Source: Mycobacterium malmoense (GTDB taxonomy: Bacteria; Actinomycetota; Actinomycetes; Mycobacteriales; Mycobacteriaceae). From it: 64,000 nt of DNA. Shown here one piece after another: positions 50,169 through 56,572 of this stretch; position 1 is the first letter of the stretch, and every line of letters starts with the position of its first letter. The notes below the pieces were generated by a model that was given only the letters and a program-made list of their open reading frames with translations, was not told the DNA's origin and did no database searches. Position numbers and translations under genes: made by a program. The stretch spans positions 2,046,001 to 2,110,000 of the forward strand of contig NZ_CP080999.1 of the NCBI RefSeq assembly GCF_019645855.1, read 5' to 3'.

Positions 50169-50200
50169 ATCGTTGCGGCCGTGAGGCCGAGGATCGGAAC
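50169..50200 (+). CRISPR. Solitary type I-C-like CRISPR repeat, no array
   Basis: The core at 50172-50200 begins GTTGCGGCCGTGAGG and ends GAGGATCGGAAC. It has the I-C repeat layout: a 5-bp perfect stem CGGCC/GGCCG around a GTGA loop, then an 11-base 3' part (AGGATCGGAAC), the length of the I-C 5' handle, similar to the common GGATTGAAAC ending. With the 21 bases before the handle, the unit is 32 bases. No second repeat occurs within about 100 bases on either side. It starts about 52 bases after cas7c. Confidence 0.7.
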
Positions 50201-50250
50201 GGGGGCCGTAGCACTGAGACGCGCCGGGATCCGCGTGGGGAAAGTAACCC

Positions 50251-50862
50251 CTATCCCGGCCGTCCATTGAGCGCGCGGTAGACGAAATCGGTCAGCGCGT
50301 CGATGGCCTCGTCTTCGTCGACGCGGCGGTCGCCGAGCCGGCCGCCGGACATCTGCCAGTGCGATCCGAATCCGTCCAGCAGCCCGGCGAACATTGCCAA
50401 CACCACGTCGGGAGAGCCGGGCAGCGTGCGGCCGGCCGCGGTGATGGGGTCCAGGTGATCGCGAATGTGGGTGATGTCTCGGTTCATCAGGGCCTGCACC
50501 TGGGCGCCGAACTCGGCGTTGACCAATGCGGCCTGCCGCAGCGCGGTCAGTTCCACGGTGTGACGGGTGTAGAAGCGCCAGTACGCCTCGATGTGCCAGC
50601 GCACGGCGGCGCGGTCGGTGAAGTCGGGGCTGTGCCGGGAATCGGCGACCTGCTCGTCGCTCTCGGCGAGCAGGTCCGCCAGCAGCGCCTTGAGCAGGTC
50701 CTCCTTGCCGGTGAAGTGGTTGTAAAACGACCCCGCCGCACGACCGGCCTCGGCGGTGATGTCGGTGATCTTGGTGTTCAGATAGCCCTTTTGCGCGAAC
50801 ACGCGCCGGGCGGCGTCCTTCAGCGCCGCCTCGGTGCCGGCGGCCCGTTCCACGCGTTTCAC
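50251..50862 (-). CDS. TetR-family transcriptional regulator
   Basis: A 203-residue regulator. The helix-turn-helix is ITDITAEAGRAAGSFYNHFTGKEDLL (about residues 33-58); the C-terminal ligand domain is helical. GTG 50862 is chosen for its AAGGAGG site five bases upstream; a GTG 18 codons earlier at 50916 lies in the operator region. Divergent from the flavin monooxygenase, which it probably represses through the two palindromes between them. Confidence 0.88.
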   Translation of the reverse strand: MKRVERAAGTEAALKDAARRVFAQKGYLNTKITDITAEAGRAAGSFYNHFTGKEDLLKALLADLLAESDEQVADSRHSPDFTDRAAVRWHIEAYWRFYTRHTVELTALRQAALVNAEFGAQVQALMNRDITHIRDHLDPITAAGRTLPGSPDVVLAMFAGLLDGFGSHWQMSGGRLGDRRVDEDEAIDALTDFVYRALNGRPG

Positions 50863-50901
50863 CGCCACCTCCTTGACAGGCAAGCTAGCACCGGCACAGT
50901 A

Positions 50902-50930
50902 TGAATCAATATTCACTGAATTCTAATTCA
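50902..50930. promoter_or_regulatory. Double palindromic operator for the TetR regulator
   Basis: TGAAT-CAAT-ATTCA at 50902-50915 and TGAATT-CT-AATTCA at 50917-50930 are two adjacent palindromes sharing the TGAAT half-site, in the AT-rich gap between the divergent TetR and monooxygenase genes. They are the obvious regulator-binding sites and overlap where both promoters must lie. Confidence 0.75.
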
Positions 50931-50944
50931 TCTTAGGGGCGCCG

Positions 50945-52402
50945 ATGGACACGCAGGTGTTGATCACCGGAGCCGGGCCGACCGGGCTCACGCTGGCAAT
51001 CGAGCTGGCCCGCCGCGGGGTCGACCTGCGGATCGTCGACAAGGCCGAGCGGTTTGCGGTGGGCTCCCGCGGCGACGGGCTGCAGCCACGCACGCTGGAG
51101 GTCTTCGAGGACCTCGGTGTCCTCGACGAGGTGTTCGCCGCCGGCATCGGCGCGCCGCTGACGCGCGTCTACGACGGGCAGTCGGTGGTGTGGGAGGGGC
51201 GGATGGCCGAGCCGGAGCCGCCGCGCTCCGACCGGCCCTATCCGAACCTGTGGTTCGTGCCGCAGTGGCGCACCGAGGAAATCCTGCGGGCCCGGCTGTC
51301 GGGTTACGGCGTCGACGTGCGACTCGGTGCCGAGGTGGCGGCCGTGGAGCAGGGTGACGACGCGGTGACGGTGCGCCTGCGCGGCGGCGAATCCGTGCGG
51401 GCGGCCTACCTGGTGGGCGCCGACGGCGGGGGAAGCACGGTGCGCCGCCGGCTCGGCATCCCGTTCCTCGGCACCACCGACGACGAGGCGCGGATGGTGC
51501 TGGCCGACGTGCGGGTCGAGGGCCTGGACCACGACCACGGGCACGGCTGGATGCTGGACGGCCGCGATTTTTTCGGTTTCACCCCGCTTGCCGGGGGCGC
51601 CGACACGTTTGTCGTGGCCACCACCGCGGCCGGCGTGCAGCCGACCCTGGAAGGGCTGCAGGCCACCGTCGACGCGGTGTCCGGTCGGACCGACATCCGG
51701 TTGCGCGAGCTGACCTGGGCGACCGCCTGGCGGCCGAATATCCGCCTGGCGCAACGGTTTCGGGCCGGACGGGCGTTCCTGGCCGGCGACGCCGCGCACG
51801 TGCACCCGCCGACCGGGGGACAGGGGCTCAACACCGGTGTGCAGGACGCCTACAACCTCGGCTGGAAGCTGGCCGGCGGGGCTGCCCGGGATGGCGAAAC
51901 GCTGCTCGACAGTTATGAGGCCGAGCGACTGCCGATCGCCTCGCGCGTCCTCGGGATCAGCACCGAGCTGCTGGACAAGCTCCTGAGCGGCAGCGACGAC
52001 GCCCGCGAGCGCGGGGAGGAAACCCGCCAGCTCGACCTGAGCTACCGGGGCGGGCCGCTGACCCTCGACGACGGCTGCAGCGGCACGCTGGCCGCCGGTG
52101 ACCGCGCGCCCGACGCGCCGTGCCTGCGCGGAAACGGTGACCCGGCGCGATTGTTCACGCTGTTCGCCGGCCCGCACTGGACGCTGCTGCGCTTCGGGCC
52201 CGACGCGCCCACGCTGGACCACGACCTGGTCCACTCGCACCGCATCGGCACCGACCTCCTCGACGCCGACCGCCATATCCACCGGGCCTACGACGTCAAG
52301 CAGGGCGGGGCGGTACTGATCCGCCCGGACGGCCACATCGGCGCCATCACCACGCACCCGGAGGCGCTCGCGGCCTACGGAAAACGGCTGCTCCCCGATT
52401 GA
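50945..52402 (+). CDS. FAD-dependent aromatic-ring monooxygenase
   Basis: A 485-residue class A flavin monooxygenase (PheA/TfdB, rifampicin monooxygenase-like group). Seen: GxGxxG in ITGAGPTGLTLAIELARRG (residues 6-24), the DG motif in VGADGGGSTVRRRLG, and the FAD pyrophosphate GD motif in AFLAGDAAHVHPPTGGQGLNTG, followed by a thioredoxin-like C-terminal domain ending in THPEALAAYG. AGGGG precedes the ATG. Regulation by the divergent TetR gene suggests response to an aromatic compound or antibiotic. Confidence 0.9.
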   Translation: MDTQVLITGAGPTGLTLAIELARRGVDLRIVDKAERFAVGSRGDGLQPRTLEVFEDLGVLDEVFAAGIGAPLTRVYDGQSVVWEGRMAEPEPPRSDRPYPNLWFVPQWRTEEILRARLSGYGVDVRLGAEVAAVEQGDDAVTVRLRGGESVRAAYLVGADGGGSTVRRRLGIPFLGTTDDEARMVLADVRVEGLDHDHGHGWMLDGRDFFGFTPLAGGADTFVVATTAAGVQPTLEGLQATVDAVSGRTDIRLRELTWATAWRPNIRLAQRFRAGRAFLAGDAAHVHPPTGGQGLNTGVQDAYNLGWKLAGGAARDGETLLDSYEAERLPIASRVLGISTELLDKLLSGSDDARERGEETRQLDLSYRGGPLTLDDGCSGTLAAGDRAPDAPCLRGNGDPARLFTLFAGPHWTLLRFGPDAPTLDHDLVHSHRIGTDLLDADRHIHRAYDVKQGGAVLIRPDGHIGAITTHPEALAAYGKRLLPD

Positions 52403-52578
52403 GGTTCTACTCACCGGGATCGGAAAGGCGATGCGGCATCCGGGGTGGCGCAATGGCGGGACGACCGCGGGTTTGGGCTGTTCGCGGCCGAATACCGGCT
52501 GGCGTAATGGGCCGATCACCCGCTTTGCCCGCGGTTGGGCGCCCTCAATACGCCCCTGAGCTGCATTAGCGTGACGGC

Positions 52579-53340
52579 GTGGCCGACGCCATACGGATCT
52601 CGCGCTTTGAGGGCTCCCGCGCCAACCGTGCCCGCCGGGCGGCCGACGTGTTGCGCCAGCAGATCCACGCCGGGGCCTATCCGGAAGGGCTGCCCGCGGA
52701 AAACGAACTGGCCGCCGAATTCTTGGTTTCCCGCAACACCATTCGCGAGGCGCTCGGCATCCTGAAGAATGAAGGACTGATCGACCGCGGTCCCAAGGTC
52801 GGCACCCACGTCGCGCAGCGCAAGTACGACCACCGGCTCGACGCGCTGTTAGGGCTGAAGGAAACCTTCAAGCACCTCGGAGAGGTCCGCAACGAGGTGC
52901 GGGCCGCCATGCCGGTGACCGCCCCGCCGTCGGTGGCTCACCGGCTGCAGCTGCAACACGGCGAGCAGGCGGTGTTCATCGAGCGGTTGCGTTACCTCGG
53001 CGACCTTCCGGTCAGCCTCGACCTGACCTACCTGGCCCCGGACATCGGAAGCCGCATTCTGGGCTACCAACTCGAGACCAACGATCTGTTCGCGCTCATC
53101 GAGCAGGTGAGCGGACAGCGGCTGGGCTCGGCATCGCTGGCGCTGGAGGCCATCCCGGCCGACGCGCATTCGGCGGCCACGCTGCAGGTGCCCGACGGGG
53201 CGGCGCTGCTCATGCTGGAGCGGCTCACCAGCCTCGAGGACGGCAGACCCGTTGACCTGGAATACATCCGGATGCGGGGCGATCGAATCACCATGCGGGG
53301 CTCTCTAATGAGAGCCGAGCCGATAAGGAGCAAGCCATGA
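52579..53340 (+). CDS. GntR/HutC-family regulator with UTRA domain
   Basis: A 253-residue regulator: winged helix at about residues 18-82 (LPAENELAAEFLVSRNTIREALGILKNEGLIDRGPKVGTHVA) and a UTRA ligand-binding domain after residue 95 (VFIERLRYLGDLPVSLDLTYL). GTG 52579. First gene of a six-gene operon (52579-59256); the ferredoxin ATG overlaps its stop by four bases, so the regulator is made with the system it probably senses for. The 176 bases before it contain nothing I can identify. Confidence 0.88.
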   Translation: MADAIRISRFEGSRANRARRAADVLRQQIHAGAYPEGLPAENELAAEFLVSRNTIREALGILKNEGLIDRGPKVGTHVAQRKYDHRLDALLGLKETFKHLGEVRNEVRAAMPVTAPPSVAHRLQLQHGEQAVFIERLRYLGDLPVSLDLTYLAPDIGSRILGYQLETNDLFALIEQVSGQRLGSASLALEAIPADAHSAATLQVPDGAALLMLERLTSLEDGRPVDLEYIRMRGDRITMRGSLMRAEPIRSKP

Positions 53341-53567
53341 CGCTGGTCAACAACGTCCGCGTCGACGTGCCGGTGACGATCGACGAGTCGCTGTGCATCG
53401 ACGGCTGCACCCTGTGCGTCGAGGTCTGCCCGCTGGACGCGCTGGCCATCAACCCCGACACCGGCAAAGCCTTCATGCACGTCGACGAATGCTGGTACTG
53501 CGGCCCGTGCGCGGCCCGCTGCCCGACCGGCGCCGTCACGGTCAACATGCCCTACCTCATCCGCTGA
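53337..53567 (+). CDS. AprB-like 2x[4Fe-4S] ferredoxin
   Basis: A 76-residue protein with two cluster motifs: Cys 20, 24, 27, 31 (CX3CX2CX3CP, one residue longer in the first gap than the usual CX2C) and Cys 52, 55, 58, 62 (CWYCGPCAARCP). The CW.C..C...CP second motif and short tail resemble the beta subunit of APS reductase-like enzymes. It is encoded with a flavoprotein of the matching alpha type at the end of the operon, so it probably carries electrons to or from that FAD. Confidence 0.85.
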   Translation: MTLVNNVRVDVPVTIDESLCIDGCTLCVEVCPLDALAINPDTGKAFMHVDECWYCGPCAARCPTGAVTVNMPYLIR

Positions 53568-53583
53568 AACACAAAGAACCGCA

Positions 53584-54972
53584 ATGAAAAAGCACGCCCT
53601 CCGGCTGTTGTCGGTCGCGATCACGGTCGCCGCGGTCACGTCCGGCTGCTCGCTGGAATCGCTGTCGCAGTCCTCCGGCGTGGTCAACGTCGTGGTGGGC
53701 TACCAGTCCAAGACCATCAACACCGTCACCGCGGGCACGCTGCTGCGCGCGCAGGGCTACCTCGAGCGCCGCCTCGCCGACATCACCACCCGAACCGGCA
53801 CCAAATACGCGGTGCGATGGCAGGATTACGACACCGGCGCTCCCATCACCGCGCAGATGCTCGCCGAGAAGATCGACATCGGCTCGATGGGCGATTACCC
53901 GTTGCTGATCAACGGCTCCAAGACGCAGGCCAACCCGCTGGCCCGCACCGAGATGGTGTCGGTCACCGGCTACAACCCCAAGGGCGCGCTGAACATGGTG
54001 GTGGTGGCGCCGGATTCGTCGGCGGCCACGCTGGCCGACCTGGCCGGGGCCAAGGTCTCGGCCAGCGTGGGCTCGGCCGGCCACGGCACCTTGGTCCGCG
54101 CCCTGAACCGAGCCGGGATCAATGGCGTCGAGGTGCTCAACCAGCAGCCGCAGGTCGGCGCCTCTGCCCTGGAATCCGGCCAGGTGCAGGGGCTTTCGCA
54201 ATTCGTCGCCTGGCCCGGCCTGCTGGTCTACCAGGGCAAGGCCAAACTGCTCTACGACGGGGCCGAGCTGAACCTGCCCACCCTGCACGGCGTGGTGGTG
54301 CGGCGCGCGTACGCGTCCGCGCACCCGGAGGTGCTCGCGGCCTTCCTGCAGGCACAGCTGGACGCCACCGATTTCCTCAACCGCAAGCCGCTGGAGGCCG
54401 CCCGCATCGTCGCCCAGGCCAGCGGGCTGCCCCAGGAGGTGGTCTACCTCTACAACGGTCCCGGCGGCACGTCGTTCGACACCACACTCAAGCCGTCGCT
54501 GGCCGACGCGCTGAAAAGCGATGTGCCCTACCTGAAGTCGATCGGCGACTTCGCCGACCTCGACATCGGGAAGTTCGCCGTCGACGAGCCGCTACGCGCG
54601 GTGTTCGCCGCCCGCGGGCGCAACTACGACGCGGCCCGGGCGGCCACCGCCAACCCCTCGGCGCTCGCCGGCGATTCGGCGCTGGCGAGCGAACTCTGGC
54701 TGGACGGAACCGATGCGACCCAAACGGTGCCCAACCCCACCGGCCTGCTGCGCGCGGTCAGGGACGCGACCGCCCACGGCGCCAAGGTTCGGGCGGCCTA
54801 CGTTCCCGACGCCGAGCTGGGCACCCGGTGGTTCGCCGACAAGGCGGTGTGGGTGCAACAAGGCCAGGACTATCTTCCCTTCGGCACCCCGGCCGGGGCG
54901 CGCCGCTACATCGCCGCGCATCCGGGCGGCGTCGTCATGAATTACCAACAGGCACTGGGAGGTTCGGTATGA
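53584..54972 (+). CDS. Lipoprotein ABC substrate-binding protein with NosL-like C-terminal tail
   Basis: A 462-residue lipoprotein: basic start, hydrophobic run and lipobox VTSGC (Cys about residue 22). Residues 30-330 are an SsuA/NMT1-type binding domain (VNVVVGYQSKTINTVTAG, MLAEKIDIGSMGDYPLLI, TLADLAGAKVSASVGSAGHG). After residue about 390 the sequence (DAELGTRWFADKAVWVQQ, then FGTPAGARRYIAAHPGG) resembles NosL, a copper-binding accessory protein, a fusion I do not recall as common. Four-base overlap with the permease. Substrate unknown; nitrate, sulfonate and pyrimidine importers share the fold. Confidence 0.82.
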   Translation: MKKHALRLLSVAITVAAVTSGCSLESLSQSSGVVNVVVGYQSKTINTVTAGTLLRAQGYLERRLADITTRTGTKYAVRWQDYDTGAPITAQMLAEKIDIGSMGDYPLLINGSKTQANPLARTEMVSVTGYNPKGALNMVVVAPDSSAATLADLAGAKVSASVGSAGHGTLVRALNRAGINGVEVLNQQPQVGASALESGQVQGLSQFVAWPGLLVYQGKAKLLYDGAELNLPTLHGVVVRRAYASAHPEVLAAFLQAQLDATDFLNRKPLEAARIVAQASGLPQEVVYLYNGPGGTSFDTTLKPSLADALKSDVPYLKSIGDFADLDIGKFAVDEPLRAVFAARGRNYDAARAATANPSALAGDSALASELWLDGTDATQTVPNPTGLLRAVRDATAHGAKVRAAYVPDAELGTRWFADKAVWVQQGQDYLPFGTPAGARRYIAAHPGGVVMNYQQALGGSV

Positions 54973-55826
54973 CTGCCCAAGCGGTGTCCGAGCACGTTCT
55001 CGGCGCGGTCCCGGCGCCCACGCTGGCGCCGCCGCGACGGCTCGCCTCGTCGTGGCGGTCGCGGCTGGTGCGGCTGGCCTCGGTGGCCGCCGCGATCGGG
55101 CTGTGGCAGGTGCTCACCGCCGGCAAGGCGCGGCTGTTGCTGCGATTCGACACGTTGCCCACCGTCACCGAGATCGCCGGTGCGCTGCACCGCCGGCTCG
55201 GCGCCTACGAGTACTGGCTTGACCTGGCGCAGTCATTGATCCGCATTCTCACCGGTTTTGGCCTGGCCGCCGTGATCGGCGTCGCGACCGGTGTGCTGCT
55301 GGGCCGCTCCCGGGTGTTCGCCGACGTCTTCGGTCCGCTGGCCGAGCTGGCCAGGCCGATCCCCGCGATCGCGATGGTGCCGGTGGCGATCCTGCTGTTC
55401 CCGACCGACGAGGCCGGCATCGTGTTCATCACCTTCCTGGCGGCCTACTTCCCGATCATGGTCAGCACCCGGCACGCGGTGCGGGCGCTGCCCACGCTGT
55501 GGGAGGACTCGGTGCGCACCCTGGGCGGGGGCCGGTGGGAGGTGCTGAGCCGGGTGGTGCTGCCGGGCATCCTGCCGGGGGTGTTCGGCGGCCTGTCGGT
55601 CGGCATGGGCGTGGCGTGGATCTGCGTGATCTCCGCGGAGATGATCTCCGGCCGGCTCGGCGTCGGCTACCGCACCTGGCAGGACTACACCGTCCTGGCC
55701 TACCCGCAGGTGTTCGTCGGCATCATCACCATCGGCGTGCTGGGGTTCGCGACGTCGGCGGCCGTCGAACTGGTGGGCCGCCGCGTGACGCGCTGGCTGC
55801 CGCGCGCGCAGGAGGGGTCGCGATGA
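54969..55826 (+). CDS. ABC transporter permease (SsuC/TauC family)
   Basis: A 285-residue inner-membrane protein with about six hydrophobic segments and the EAA-like loop EDSVRTLGGGRWEVLSRVVLPGILPGV that docks the ATPase, characteristic of the nitrate/sulfonate/taurine importer group. Overlaps both neighbours by four bases. Confidence 0.9.
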   Translation: MTAQAVSEHVLGAVPAPTLAPPRRLASSWRSRLVRLASVAAAIGLWQVLTAGKARLLLRFDTLPTVTEIAGALHRRLGAYEYWLDLAQSLIRILTGFGLAAVIGVATGVLLGRSRVFADVFGPLAELARPIPAIAMVPVAILLFPTDEAGIVFITFLAAYFPIMVSTRHAVRALPTLWEDSVRTLGGGRWEVLSRVVLPGILPGVFGGLSVGMGVAWICVISAEMISGRLGVGYRTWQDYTVLAYPQVFVGIITIGVLGFATSAAVELVGRRVTRWLPRAQEGSR

Positions 55827-56572
55827 CCCTCAACAAGGCGGGTATGAGCCTCGAGCTGGATCGGGTTCGGTTGTCCTACACCGGAACTCCGGTGATCGAC
55901 GGCCTGAGCCTGACGGTGCGGCCGGGCGAGATCCTGGTGCTCACCGGGCCGTCGGGGTGCGGCAAGTCGACGCTGCTGCGGGCGCTGGCGGGCCTGCTGA
56001 TACCCGACGGCGGCCGGGTGCTGGCCGACGGCGCCGAGGTCACCACCACCTCCGGTGACCGCGGCATGGTGTTCCAGGACAACGCGCTGCTGCCGTGGCG
56101 CACGGTGCGGTCCAACATCGAGCTGGCGCTGCGGCTGCGGGGCCAGCCCCGCGCCACCCGGCGCGCGGCGGCCGAGCGCTGGATCGACGAGCTCGGGCTC
56201 ACCGGTTTCGGGCACTACCTGCCCAAGAACCTGTCCGGCGGGATGTGCCAGCGCGTCCAGCTGGCCCGCGGCCTGGCCGGGGCGCCGCGCGCGGTGATGA
56301 TGGACGAGCCGTTCGGGGCGCTGGACACCCAAACCCGCGCCGCCATGCAGCGGCTGCTCATCGAGGCCTGGCGCACCCACCCGACCACCATCGTCTTCGT
56401 CACCCACGACGTCGACGAGGCGCTGGCGCTGGGGGACCGGATCGTGGTGCTGGGCCGGGCCGGTCAGCCACCGCGTGCGTCGCTCGACGTGCCCGATCCC
56501 CGCAGCGACCGGCCGTCGGACGAGTTGCGGGTGGAAATCATTGCGGCGCTGGATCATTCGGTGGCGGCATGA
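55823..56572 (+). CDS. ABC transporter ATPase (SsuB/TauB family)
   Basis: A 249-residue ATPase with Walker A GPSGCGKST, Q-loop FQDNALLPW, signature LSGGMCQRVQLARGL, Walker B AVMMDEPFGALD and H-loop FVTHDVDEA. ATG 55823 overlaps the permease stop. The signature has Met-Cys instead of the usual Gln-Gln-Arg order (SGGMCQR), as often in this subfamily. Works with the permease and lipoprotein above. Confidence 0.92.
   Translation: MTLNKAGMSLELDRVRLSYTGTPVIDGLSLTVRPGEILVLTGPSGCGKSTLLRALAGLLIPDGGRVLADGAEVTTTSGDRGMVFQDNALLPWRTVRSNIELALRLRGQPRATRRAAAERWIDELGLTGFGHYLPKNLSGGMCQRVQLARGLAGAPRAVMMDEPFGALDTQTRAAMQRLLIEAWRTHPTTIVFVTHDVDEALALGDRIVVLGRAGQPPRASLDVPDPRSDRPSDELRVEIIAALDHSVAA

Noticed and set aside
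50237..50251. GGGG-N7-CCCC hairpin as a second, degenerate CRISPR repeat
   Set aside because: It shares neither the stem sequence nor the handle of the solitary repeat, and it merges with the end of the TetR gene.
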